DNA from: Heterostelium multicystogenum
Lineage: Eukaryota; Evosea; Eumycetozoa; Acytosteliales; Acytosteliaceae
Assembly (NCBI GenBank): GCA_003667245.1
Contig: RCNN01000032.1
Span: 62,001 to 126,000, forward strand
Reading direction: 5' to 3'
Length of the DNA: 64,000 nucleotides
Below the pieces are notes generated by a model. That model was not told where the DNA came from. It made no database searches and saw only the letters and a program-made list of their open reading frames with translations. Position numbers and translations under genes: made by a program. Position 1 is the first letter of the stretch, and the number at the start of each line of letters is the position of its first letter. Below, piece by piece: positions 23,126 through 35,100 of this stretch.

Positions 23126-26100
23126 TTATTTATTTTCATATCCTATCTCATTTAAAAACTGAGCAAACTTTTTGTAAACTTCTGTTTCCTTTGCTTGAGG
23201 GGGCATATCTCTTACAAAACCATGTAACTTATCTCTAAACATCTTTTCACCATCTTGTAATAGGTAGTCGAATCGCTTTTCCATGACATGACTTGTATTG
23301 GATATTGACATCGATGTAAGATACTCCAAAAATATTTCCTGAACTCTGGCGCACTCTGCAATTTTTCCACTGTTTTGTGGATCAAAACAAAGAAAATCAA
23401 TTTGTTGTCCCCAAAGCTCATTCATCACTGATTTAATTAATGAAAAAGATTAGTAATATGTTGTGGATTTTTAATTCAAATATTAGACTTACAATCATTC
23501 TTTTGAATAAATAATGCAGTACCATATTTCTTTTGTGTTTTCTGGGTTGCCATTTTAACTGCAGACATTACATTGAAAAAGTTATCATCAACCAAGCTAA
23601 AACCAACGAAAAGAATGTGTTTGGTAATAAGTGAGGACTGTAAGATACCAGATAGCGCTTCTCTTTTGTCTCCATAACGAATATAATCCTCTCTTGTAAT
23701 AACAATGTCGGATGGATGTGTAACACAACCATGCAACTTTAGAATCCATCTATTCTTTTTATCCGTGATCGTTTCATATGGCAAAACTGTACATGGGACG
23801 TTGATGGCCCTTGATGCAATTTCAAAGCACTGATCATAGTTGGTCGTGATTACATCGGTCACTGGAGTGGACGCCAGCAGGAAATGTGGTAGACCGCTGT
23901 ATGATACTTTCATCAGGTTGGAAATTTCCTCTTGCATAGGCACATTAATTTGCTTAAACATCGATTTGTGCTTTTCGTGAATATCACTAAATAAATCTGC
24001 AAAGTCGTCAACACTTGCTTCGTTGAGGATATCGACCTCAGGTTTGGGTTGGAATTTGGCCAATGTCTTTTTCCATCGATTTTCAAGCACTGTAGCTCTG
24101 TCTAGATAATGTAGCTGCTCCATCGCTGCCATCTCTTCTGGCTTCATTCCTAGCTTTTCTCCAAGCATATTTAACAATCCAGCCCACGTTGGCAGGCCTG
24201 CAGAGCGACTACATCCTGCACCCAAAAATATTCCAAGCTGTCCATCAGTCAGCATCTTTGATAAATGCTTAGCTTTTGCCATCATTTCTTCACCTAGCAA
24301 TTGGTTATATATAAACTTGAAGCTCTTGTCTTTCTCCATCATTTGTTTTCTTGTGTTTCTGGCTGCAGTGTACATGGGTAGCTCATTGGTAACCAACACT
24401 ACATCATATTTCCAAATTCTGGTGGCAACATAAATCTCGTGCAAAAGCATCGATAGGATAACACCTGCATATTCACCACCGCCTCCTCCTCCGGTACCGA
24501 CAATTGGCAATGCAACCATATATTTTGCACGTCCATTTTTAATCGGCGGTTTATTTTTTTCCAGATCTCTTCCAACAGAATTGAGAAAATCACGAGCACT
24601 TAGCATATACCACTCGAGTCGTTCACTTGGTGTACTACCATAGGGAGGGACCACTGTCGTGAACCAAGGCTGTGCTATGTTTGGATATTTGGTTGGCCAA
24701 TTTTTAATCTTAAATACACGAGAATTCTGCTCTACACGAAAATGGCTTGCATTTTGTGGATTTGAATTAATAACTTCGTTACGAATGTCCACAGGGAACT
24801 GCTCCCAATCTTTTTTGAGCCATGAACTCAGTCCCACTCTCATAAAAGAGTGACCGGGTGATGGAACCATCTTTACATCACACACCAGCATACACAGATC
24901 TCCATAGAGTAAGAATACATGGCCGTCATCAATCGATGGTGGAGGTAGATGTGAAAGCTTCGTAAAATCTACTTCGTATGTCTCACCCCTAAAGCCAATG
25001 AATGTCGAAGGTCCTAGGTAAGAGTTCCTATTTTTCTCCGATTGTTTAGGTTTCGTGTCTGGAGTCTTTTTCTTGGGTAGCACTGTGTCCATTAGATTTT
25101 TCATAAGTGATTTTTTCTTTTTTTGGAGGTTCTTGTTGGTTTTTGGTTGTGGAGGTAATGGAGGAGGTGATAGTACTGTTTCAGTGACCGGTTTAGAAGG
25201 AGTATCATTGTTTGATTTTTCCAAATCATGAGATATAAATGGCTGTTGTACAAAAAATTTCTGCTGTCTCTGATCCATCCCCATCATCGAATAAATTCTT
25301 CAAAGAAATAGGATTATTTGAAACTGAAATTATTTTATCGTTACTCTTGATGGCGTCTTCCATCAAAGTATTGTTGATATCGCCAGTTGATGTATTGTTG
25401 ACATCTTCAAAAGATACATTGTTGGGATCTTCAATAGAAGTATTGTTTGATTTCTTCAGTTGATGTATTGTTGACATCTTCAAAAGATACATTGTCGGGA
25501 TCCTCAATAGAAGTATTGTTGATTTCTTCAGTTGATGACAAAGGAGACATTGTGATGGGTTGATCAGATGCAGAAAGTGGCTGTTGTTCAACGAACATTG
25601 TCTCATATTGCTTATTACTGATTGCCAATTTTCTTTGGTTCTCTAACTCTGATATCACTTTGATTTGATTGAAAATCGAGAGATATGGTGTGAGTGGAAG
25701 ATATTTTCCAGAGTGTGAAGGAGTGTGAAGGGATGGAAGTATGACTTGTGATTGCGATTTGGAAAGACTATTAGGTGGTTGGTGCTTCTTTGTAGTTTCC
25801 AGGATAGAGTCTGAATCTGCTGAGATAGATATAGATCTTTCCAATGAAGACAATGATGAGGTTCTAGTTAGAGTCATCTGCTCTGAACTCTTTCTCAGCT
25901 CTGAACTCCTACTCAACTCTGAACTCCTACTCAACTCTGAACTCCTACTCAGCTCGGAGCTTTTATTCAGCTCTGAACTTTTATTTAAACTACTAAAAAC
26001 ATTATTCTTATCTATATTACACTCCAAAGGTACTTCTACATTTGTGATTCTATCTAAATTTGGCAAATCACTTTGCTTCTCATTATCTTTTAGTAACACT

Positions 26101-26322
26101 AGTATTATTACTACTATCCTCAACTACTTGTATATTTTCTGTAACTGGATCGTTCTCTTTTTCCTTGTGATTATTCGGCAGTACTAAAGAATCTGGAAGA
26201 TTTGATTTGGAATGACTTTCATTGGTGGTTTCAGGCGGAGGTGGTGATGGTGATGGTTGATCTATCTTTTGCGTGGCCTGTATTTCTTTTTTTTCTTCTT
26301 CTTTATTGTTGATTTCTATCAT
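23126..26322 (-). CDS. SIR2-type NADase-like protein with macrodomain-like region
   Basis: From 26322 the first ~350 residues are low complexity (acidic, Ser/Asn-rich, tandem SSEL repeats, PPLPPQP). A folded region then starts: GDLCMLVCDVKMV ... VALPIVGTGGGGGGEYAG ... DVVLVTNELPMYTAARNTR, laid out like a macrodomain. A SIR2_2-type domain follows: LGIFLGAGCSRSAGLPTW (nucleotide-binding GAG), ITTNYD, LKLHGCVTHPSDIVITREDY and HILFVGFSLVDDNF. Asn of TTNYD and His of KLHG match the NAD-hydrolysing residues of bacterial SIR2 defence proteins. The last exon (about 23428-23126) is helical. An intron is visible near 23430-23490 (donor GTAAGTC). Slips occur at 26088-26091, 25446-25448 and near 25280. 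Classical sirtuin zinc cysteines are not visible, so NAD cleavage rather than deacetylation is my inference. Confidence 0.8.
25334..25560 (-). repeat. Tandem repeat in the SIR2-like gene (NNTSIEDP / VSFEDV units)
   Basis: Two copies of a unit encoding NNTSIEDPxNVSFEDVNNTST lie side by side at about 25380-25455 and 25455-25530. The copies are almost identical at the DNA level. One has GTTTG (25445-25449) where the other has GTTG (25518-25521), which shows a one-base indel in the first copy. Confidence 0.85.
25883..25985 (-). repeat. Tandem 18-base repeat encoding (N/S)-(K/R)-SSEL units
   Basis: About six near-perfect repeats of CTCTGAACTCCTACTCAA-like DNA encode SSELNK/SSELSR units in the disordered N-terminus of the SIR2-like protein. 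Such repeats expand easily and may vary between strains. Confidence 0.85.
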
Positions 26323-26729
26323 TTTAAAATAGTAGAAATATGGTAAAAAATTAAAGAATGCAGGCAGGTGGTTAAAAAGATGTAAAAACTAATCAGTTTG
26401 GTGTTAAAAAATAAATTAGTGTAAGATTTATTTTGATTTTGTTAAAATTCCAAAAACAAAAAAACAAATGTTTTCAAACTCCGATCGAAGAAATGTAACC
26501 ACCTTAGTGTTACCAAATTGGTTTGTATTAATTTTTTTTGTAGTTTTAATTTATTGTTTTTAATCTTGGAAAGTACTTGTTATTCTATCACAAATTCAGT
26601 ACAAACAAAATTTAATTCTTGGTGAGACAAAGTGGGGATTTCCATAGCAATTCTGACAACTAAACTAAGTGGTGCAGTACTTTGAAATAATACACCAAAA
26701 CATCTATCTTTTGAACGTATCACTTGGAG
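26323..26729. other. Intergenic region, upstream of the SIR2-like gene
   Basis: AT-rich, with no open frame or RNA gene visible. It lies between two minus-strand genes and should hold the SIR2-like gene promoter and the bZIP gene 3' end. Confidence 0.55.
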
Positions 26730-28399
26730 TTAAAAATATCCAGGTGGATTTGGAATGATTTGAACTGGAGGTGTATTGGAATTATTAATATTATTGTTGT
26801 TGGCTATTATTGGCGATGATGTATTATTATTTAAAAGTTGTGTATTAATTATTTGTTGTTGTTGCTGCTGTTGTTGCTGTTGTTGTTGTTGTTGTTTGTG
26901 GCGATGGATGGTTATTGGTTGTGGTTGTTGTAGTTGTTGAATATGGACTATACATATTTTGAATATTTAAAAGGTTATTGTTGATTTGGTTGGGGTTGCT
27001 ATTCATAAGAGATGGCGGGAATTGTGGTGGAGGTGGTGGGAAGTTTGAATCTTTCGATACAACACTACCCAAACATTTTTAAGCATTTCCATGTTGGCGA
27101 AATCGTATCTAGTGCTATAGTGTACACGAACAAGTAACATTGCTTCTTGTCGAGGAGTCAAAATTGCAGATAGTGCAGCGTGTGTGTCTTCCATCAAGGT
27201 ACGTTGCTTGACAAAATTCTTTTTCAAGTGTTCGAGCTTACGGGTAAACTCTAAAATCTCTGAAATGTCTACACCGCTAGCGTCGGTGATGGTGTTATTG
27301 ATTGGTTGTGGAATCGGTGCATCGGTGATTGAAAGGTTGGCAGCAAAAGACTTATTGAGACGCTCATTGGTCGGGAATACCATGACCTTACTCAGATAGA
27401 ACTCCTTGATCGAACGATCCAATCGCTCACGTTCGTTACGAAGTTCAATATCGCCTTCCAATGGTTGGCACGGAGTTGTTTGATTGCGCGTGATTGATCT
27501 TCAGTGATCTGTGCCTCGGACATGTATTTGATCCACCAACCATCCGAGCTTGGTCCAGAGATTGACGAGATCATTGGGTTCTCAAGTGATGGCACATATC
27601 CCATGGCCGCCAGTTTGGCTTGTGTGTATGGATGTACCATCTTTTCGACCTCTCTTTCAATGATTGAGTGACGCTTCTCAATCGAAAGATGGAACAATTG
27701 TAATAAATAAATGAGTGAACGATCATCGTTCTTCTTGATTGCAACATCTAGCTGAATAATGATTTGTTTAGCCTCCATCATCATAGTAATAAATGCTGGA
27801 TCTGGTTTCATAATTTCGAGACCACCTCCTTTCTTAAGATTCAAATTCTCCTTTTTCAGTTGGTCATTCTCCAATGCAAGTACTGCTAGTTTCTCCTCGA
27901 TATCCCTGATATACTCCTTCTTTCTCTGTCTGTAGTTTCTGCTAGCCAAATTTTGATTAGCTCTACTTCTATTCTTTTTCTCACGCTCACGATCTGAATC
28001 AGAGTCACTGTCTGGCGAATTTGGTTCTTTTTTTACTTCTTGTTGTTTCTTTGATTGTTTAGTTTGTTTTGATGGAGCGGGTTGAGGTGTCTGAGTTGGT
28101 TGTGTTTGGGTCGGTTGTGGTGAATTTGACATTTGCTGTCCTTGTTGAACTTGATAATACATTTGTTGTTGGAGTTGTTGCTGTCCCTGATTTTGGGTCA
28201 AAGTAGATGTCTGTGGTAAAACTGTTGCAGATGTTTGTGTTGTGGAAGCTGTTTGAGGTGTTAAACCTGGACTATTGTTGTTTGTATTTTGTTGTTGTTG
28301 TTGTTGTTGTTGATATAAAGAAAGTAAAAGCTGTTGATCGCCTTCAGCAAAAGGTACTAATTGATGAAAAAATGATTCAAACGATCCAACTGGGTCCAT
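26730..28399 (-). CDS. bZIP transcription factor with conserved C-terminal helical region
   Basis: Starts MDPVGSFESFFHQL at 28399, followed by Gln/Thr/Pro-rich sequence. The bZIP domain reads REREKKNRSRANQNLASRNYRQRKKEYIRDIEEKL, with the N-x7-R basic motif and a short heptad run. After it comes a ~200-residue helical region (VAIKKNDDRSLIYLLQLFHL ... MGYVPSLENP ... ERLDRSIKEFYLSKVM ... HAALSAILTPRQEAMLL). A Pro-rich and poly-Gln tail ends PNPPGYF at 26730. Frame slips occur near 27465, 27077 and 26880-26945. The glutamine-rich arms suggest an activator acting in the nucleus. It matches the general form of dictyostelid bZIP factors, but I do not assign a specific one. Confidence 0.85.
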
Positions 28400-28891
28400 C
28401 TATAGAATAAATAGTACAAGTTTCGATAACTGTATATAATAAGTTAAATATATTAATAACTATAATTCTTATTAAATTCCCTTTTATTTTGTAATTATTA
28501 TTACTATTATAAATATAAAATAGGTGTGTGTGTATATATATATAAATATTATACAATTATTTACAACAATTCCAATAATAGGTAATAATAACAATAATGA
28601 TCTATTATTACTATTAATGTAAGAGTGGGAAGGAAAGACTTTTGTCTGTTTGTTTGGTTGACAATAAAAAAAAACAAGATCTAAATTGAAAAACAAAAAA
28701 AGCAAAACAACAACACAAATCTAATTTAAAATTAAATTTTAAAATCAATATCAGACAGAGTATCAAGTTGGTCAATATGAATATGAGTATCAAGAAAAAA
28801 TAACACAGTGCTGTTTATCTTTGAAGTCAACCTTTTTTTAAGATTTAGTTATAAAAATAACTTTCAGCTTTGAAAACTAAATTGATATTAA

Positions 28892-28948
28892 ATATATATA
28901 ATATAATATAATATAATATAATATAATATAATATAATATAATATATAT
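28892..28948. repeat. (TATAA)n microsatellite
   Basis: About ten tandem ATATA/TATAA units upstream of the bZIP gene, visible directly. Confidence 0.95.
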
Positions 28949-29691
28949 TTGAACTGATTAATTTTTGTTTTTTAAGTGTTTAGTGGTTGTATTAATAGCT
29001 TGTTGTTATTGTCAAATGTATGTTATGTGGATGTATGAATGTTGTATGGTTTAGTTGTTGTTGTTTTGTGTTTTAAATGGTAAATTAATACAATTGGCTT
29101 TGAGAATTATATATATATATATTGTAGAAAATGTGTAATTTTGAGGATTATTTAATTTAAACTATGTTGACCAAAAACAAAAAGCTTAGATAGATCTAAG
29201 TATAAGTCGTCCAGTGTATTGTTTAAATGAATTACTTTGAGAACTACGAGTTTCACTTGAGATAGATACAACTAAACGAATGAAAGGAACAGCACAATGA
29301 ATGAATGATAGGTGTAGATAGCTGACTTCCATTGAATAACCAATTGCTCATTGTATAAATTATTCAAATTGTTAGGATTATTATTATTATAATATTTTCA
29401 TTACTTACTTGTATGTTTTACCACCACTGTAAAACAATACACAATTGAGGTATAGCAATAACAATGTTTAACTAACAATTATTATTACTATATATCAATA
29501 TCAATAATAATAGTTGAGAGTAACAACAATGATAATTACTACTATTATTATTTTATAACAAGTTATTATTATTACTATTCTCACTCTAAAATATTATTAT
29601 CAATCTGTTTATTATCTCAAACTATTACTTTTTACTATTTACTACTAATATGAGAGATAGATATGATGAGATAATATTATTATTTATGTAT

Positions 29692-29722
<31 letters not shown>

Positions 29723-30459
29723 AATTATTTGTTTGGGTACGATCAAAACATTAACACACACACCTTAATTTATTTCGTTGGTTTGGTTTTGGTTTTGGTT
29801 ATTTGTGATATGAGTTTTGATTTAAATATTAATTTTTGTTTTTAAATGTTTATAAACAATTAAAGAGTAATTAAACATTGTATGTGAAGTCAGAAAGCAG
29901 TTTGTTGTTTTTTTTTTTTTTTTTTCAAAAAAGCAACATTGTATTTTTTGCAAAAAAGCCGACCTAGTATCAATGTTGACCCATACGATTGCTTACATAC
30001 TTTTGAAGGTAGCCCTTAAACCGGTGTAATTAATTGGTTTCTGGAATAATACTATGAGCAGCTGCTCATTTAATGTTATACCCTACTACTATTATTACCT
30101 CCCCCTCTATTTAAGAAAAAACCATGATAAATAACAATGGTTACAATGCTGATTTCAATTAGTAATAGCAATTAGTAATTAATTAAGAATTAAAATATAT
30201 TTTAATATTATCAATATATTAAATAAATAAATAAATAAATAATAATAATTATAAAGTAATTGTTATAATTTAGTAAAAGCTTTTATATATTATAATTAAA
30301 AGATGAATTTTAATATAGAAATGAAGATATTAATAAAGTTAATCAAAAATTTAATTTAGTAAAATTAATTTGTAAAGTTGGGCGTGTTCAATTCGTATCA
30401 TACGACAGACACATAAATAGTAGGTGTCTATTTTAATATATGATGATGGGGGTTACAAA

Positions 30460-30900
30460 TTACATTGTGTGAAATTCTACTATAGCTCTGACTGATGATT
30501 CATCATACAAAAGATCTTGTTTGACCAAAGTTGCCTTTTGCCAAGGTAGGTTGCATTGATGGAAGTGGTCACTGTTTTATTGGAAATTTTGAAATGAGCC
30601 ATCATATCGCAATCCACACTAGTGCGCCCATTTTCCTCATCTCAGCTCAACTCGTATAACATGCTTATTCCGTTCAGATAGAGTTGGGGATCAACAGTCA
30701 CTTCGTACTTTAATAAAAGAATTACCTTAAGCAACAGATTGCTGGGTTTGTTGAATTATTTTTAACAACGGTCTACTAATTCATAGTTGGCTTGATACTT
30801 TCCTGGTAATCCTAGTACTTGACATAATTTAATAGTCTTTCCTTATGATTCAAAAATTTCTTAGTTCTCTTTAGTAAACAACTTGTAACTATTGTTACTT
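30460..30900 (-). pseudogene. Decayed protein-coding locus, family unknown
   Basis: One minus-strand frame stays protein-like for ~130 codons but is broken by several stops and one slip. Readable pieces are KLCQVLGLPGKYQANYELVD, NKPSNLLLKVILLLKYEVTV, DPQLYLNGISMLYEL, NGRTSVDCDMMAHFKISNKT and LYDESSVRAIVEFHTM (stop 30460-30462). Stops after VDRC and after YELS are not at obvious homopolymers, so this looks like true decay rather than sequencing error. I do not recognise the family. Confidence 0.4.
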
Positions 30901-31307
30901 TTCTATCCTCCAATTTAAGTCACACCTTATGGCTCAATATTAGAGCTTCATAAGAAATTAGTGGAGTACTAACTCTCTTCTGTCAAGTGCTCGATAGTTT
31001 GGGATGAAATCCAATACCAATTATATCTACATTAGAGTGTGCTTCATTAGATTCCATTTTGATCGTAATTTCATATGTTGTTTATTCTTTTATAATTATT
31101 TATTCTAAATAACTTTGAATTGAAATGAATCGTCCCCATAACCACCACACATGGATAAATAATAGTTTGATTCTGACTTAATACTAATTTTAAATATCCA
31201 AATTTTTGATCAATCAAATCGACCACCTTAAAGAAATAATGACTTTATACAATCTCATTATCATTAATTTCTTTTGTTGTTTTTATTAGTTGAAAGAAAT
31301 ATATTAG

Positions 31308-31835
31308 ATGACTACTGTTACAACGACTAGTAGTGACTTGTTCTTGGCACTACTTAAGAATAAAGTAATAAGACGGTTAATATTTGATCTAATCAGAAGC
31401 ATTAACTTACAAGTCAGTGGACAATCATTACCTTTGATCAACATACGAGTAGAGATGATATGTAAAGCCGGAAATCTAAATTTGTTAAAGGAAAAGTTTA
31501 TTGTTGACAGAAGTAGCTACTTGACACCAACATTACTTGCAATGTTCTTAAAGAAAAACAAAGACTTGAACCTATTCAAAAAGTTTGCATATGAGCTGGC
31601 TCCGACTGAATTCAAAGCATCGTTTAATGTCAACCATCTTCTCGATTACTGCTGCCATGGTAGCAGTATTTCGATTGTATCCTACTTGATTGAAGACCCT
31701 GAGGCAGAAATGAAATTTGGTAAACGTTTTCAAGTCACGGATATATCAATTCTAAACGCAAAGATGTCACTCAACACTGAAATACTTGATTATCTCCTAT
31801 CAAAGCGGACACCAATCAAACAGATCATTAAATAA
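31308..31835 (+). CDS. Short ankyrin-like dictyostelid family protein
   Basis: 175 residues, one uninterrupted exon. The opening (FLALLKNKVIRRLIFDLIRSINLQ) and the spacing of short helical repeats (KAGNLNLLKEKF, CHGSSISIVSYLIEDP, LNTEILDYLLSKR) resemble a large family of ankyrin-repeat proteins expanded in dictyostelids. Most members are longer, so this may be a short paralog or a truncated copy. Function is unknown. It lies alone beside decayed coding sequence, which fits a family with frequent gene birth and loss. Confidence 0.65.
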   Translation: MTTVTTTSSDLFLALLKNKVIRRLIFDLIRSINLQVSGQSLPLINIRVEMICKAGNLNLLKEKFIVDRSSYLTPTLLAMFLKKNKDLNLFKKFAYELAPTEFKASFNVNHLLDYCCHGSSISIVSYLIEDPEAEMKFGKRFQVTDISILNAKMSLNTEILDYLLSKRTPIKQIIK

Positions 31836-32167
31836 GGAGCTTCCTTCTTTTATTATATCCAATTAGCTATTAGCAACAAATAAAGATTGTAAATATTGAT
31901 GAATGTATCAAGAATAAGAAAACAATGGTGATGGATTGGATTTGATTTAAATTAAATTACATAATTTGTATTTATTCTTTTGATGAAGGCTAAGTTGTTG
32001 AGGGCATGAATATTATATCTTTGTATATATGTATTCAATATAAATATTCAAATATTCTTTACAAAAATGAATGCATACTATGTTGTTCATTTTGGATGGA
32101 TGGAACTCTATATAAAAATAAGAGGAAATATATAATATATATGTTGCTATTACGACTGCTGATATTA
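31836..32167. other. Convergent 3' intergenic region
   Basis: AT-rich spacer between the ends of the ankyrin-like gene and the kinase gene. Nothing else is seen. Confidence 0.6.
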
Positions 32168-35100
32168 TTATGCAAATGATTGGGTTGGTGGTACAAATTC
32201 GAATTCGTATTCACTGTAAACGGTGACAGAGAAAGTGTCTGGGATACCTGCTTCGAAAGTGGCTGGTAAAATTGTACCTTGAATCGATTCGGTAGTGCTA
32301 CCTTCGACAACGACTTCTTTACCTGAAACGAAACCACTCTTGCATACTAGCTCTTTAAGATTACCGTCGGGGAATGTCTTGAAGAAATAGAATCCAATAC
32401 CGTGGTTAACTTGTTTCTCGGATTGGTTTAGAATGATGGTATAGCGACCGCCACGTGGTAGGTTGAATTGGAGACGTGGATTTTGAGTCCAGGAGCTAGA
32501 GGTATTGCTGTAACGACCACCGCAACTGGCTCCACGCCACTCACCATTAACTTTTTTAACGCCCCAGTCTGGGAGTTGGGTGAGTACACATGATGGTTGA
32601 GATGATACAATACGAAGAGCATAGGAAGATTCGATACCCGGTGTAAATGTACATGGAATGATAATACAAGAGGTTGATGGCTCGAGTACCAAGTTGTAGA
32701 AAACCTGGAAGTCATTGATAAACTCGGTGTTACCAATGATGTCTTTCGGTGTCAGGGTGTAAAGTTTTTTGTACTGTGAAACCACAGGTGATACTTGAGT
32801 GACACTGGATTTGGTCACGTAGAATCCAGCAAACTGTAAAAGTGCACTATCCTTTGCTAGCTGATCCATGATGACGGTTAGCTTGGTTGGCAATGTGCCA
32901 GTGTTAGTGACCATGTACTGTGGGTTGTTACGCCAGGAGGTGTGATTTAAACAACCACCAGCGCTAATGCCCTTCCACTCACCAACAACGGTGCAAACCT
33001 GTTCTTTAAGTTCGACTCTGTTGAGTGGTGCATCGCTAAAGCAAGTGACTGTGAATGATCCCTCTTGGTTCGAGTCGTAGGTGCATGGGACAATTATATA
33101 GGCACCTGGTGCATAGCTTTGGTTGTGGAGCACTTCGTTTCCATTGAGGAAATTAGTTTTGCAAACCAAGTTGGATGCAGTAAGGTTGACATAGGGCATT
33201 GTTTTATCGATAACTTTGAAAACGTAGAATCCAATATAAATATCTTTGCTTACGTCTGGTTCCTTTCCGAGAATGATGGCTACGCTGCTATTGACTGAAA
33301 TCTCAAACATAAACTTGGGGTTGTCTTTCCAAGTTGCTGAACTACCACTGAAACTACCACCTGCGCTTTGTCCGCGCCACTCAAATGAACCAGTAATGTA
33401 ACGATAGTCACGGTCCGGTAAAATCTCAGTAAGTTTGAGTGGGCTTGCTCCAATCTCTGATGGTGATACCTCCAACTCGAAAGTTCCCTCTTGTTTAGCG
33501 TCGAAAGTAGCTGGAATAATAATATAGTTTCCTGGCTCAACCATAACTTTTGTCGATACTTCAGTGTTTCTCAAGAAAGTAATATCTACACCTGGGACCA
33601 AAGAATCTCTGGCCAATGTGATAAGACGCTTGCTAATATCCTGGTTGGCACGTGCGAAATAAAATCCAATGTGTACGAGTTTATCACCGGTTTGACGAAG
33701 AGCTATTCTCAGATTGGTTTGGGTACTCAACTGCAATAAGAATTGAGGGTTGTGTCTCCATGAGGAGTAGTTGGCGCATCCACCAGCACTTCTTCCAGAC
33801 CATACACCAGAGACTCTAGTAGTAGGTGCCTGTGGTGAGATATTGGCACGGGAAGGTTTGGGTGAGCTCTTTGGAGTGAGACCATGTTGTTTGGTTCCAA
33901 ATGATGGGTTCAACATCTGCTCCAAAAGATCGTCCAACTCACTTGCTGGTGCCTTTGGATTGGCAGTGGTTGTCGATGGTGAATTGGAATGTTGTAAGAC
34001 GCTATTATTTGAAAGTTGACGTGAAAAACTTAGACTTGGCTTGGCAGGTGAGGATTCAATACTGCTGCTTTGGTGGTGTTGTTGCTGTTGTTGCAAACTA
34101 TTATTTATAAAACTACTTGAGAGATTTCCTGTTGATGAGCGTTTTGGTTGATTACTACCGCTATTTAAAATGATACCATTCAACAATGAGTCCAATTCAT
34201 TGAGTGGTTCGTTAGAGGCTGGTGACGATGATGAAGATGATGGCTGTGGATTTGAATATCTATGGTTGTGTGGGTTGGTGTGAATATGTGGGAAGAGTGG
34301 AGGCTGTTGTGGTGGCATCGAGCTTGGTCTGTTGTTGGTCTGCAAGTTTGGTCGAGTGAAATGTGGTTGGAGTGAAGATATTGGTTGTTGCTGTTGATTA
34401 TTGCTGCCGACATAGACTGAAGCTAATGGTGGTTTCGATTGATTACCCAAAAATGAAGATCCACTTTCTTCCTCTTCTTGATGCTTCTTATTGTTCTTTT
34501 CCAATAAATCCTCCTCTTCTTCGTCGGAATCTGGATCGTCTACCGAACCAGATTGAGTGAAATCACTGGATTCACCTGATAGTTTAGCTTTTCTCTCTGC
34601 AGCCTCTTTGATGGCCTTTTCTCTGCCACCTGCCATATCAATGATTGCCTGTGCGGAATCTGTCAGTGTTCTCATAACGTAGCTACCTTTGACCTTCTTT
34701 TCGAAAAATGGATGTTTTAATAAATCCTTAGCCGATGGTCTTTGTGATTGCTCTTTGGCAAGACAAAGTCTGATAAAGTCAGAGAATTCTGGTGACCATT
34801 TGTGTGGCTCCTTCAATTTGGGTGAATCGGCGGTTGGAATCATAAAGAGTACTCTCATTGGATGCAAATCGTGGTATGGTGGGTGGAACTCAGCCATCTC
34901 GATTGCACTGATACCAAGTGCCCATATATCAGCCTTTGAATCGTATCCAACCTCCTGAATGACCTCTGGTGCCAAAAAGAATGGAGTTCCAATTACTGTA
35001 TTTCTTTTTCTCGTTCTCTCACTGAGTTGTCCACTTACACCGAAATCCGCCAATTTACACTCGCCAGATTGAGTAACCAAAATATTTCCAGGCTTGATAT

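Larger units (their letters stand above)
28400..31307. other. Gene-poor AT-rich region with decayed coding remnants
   Basis: It holds a (TATAA)n tract, homopolymers (T run near 29909), (ATT)n near 29698-29722 and AATA repeats near 30225. At 29940-30090 a minus-strand piece reads EQLLIVLFQKPINYTGLRATF, and 30460-30900 holds a longer decayed frame listed separately. No intact gene is seen. Confidence 0.5.
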
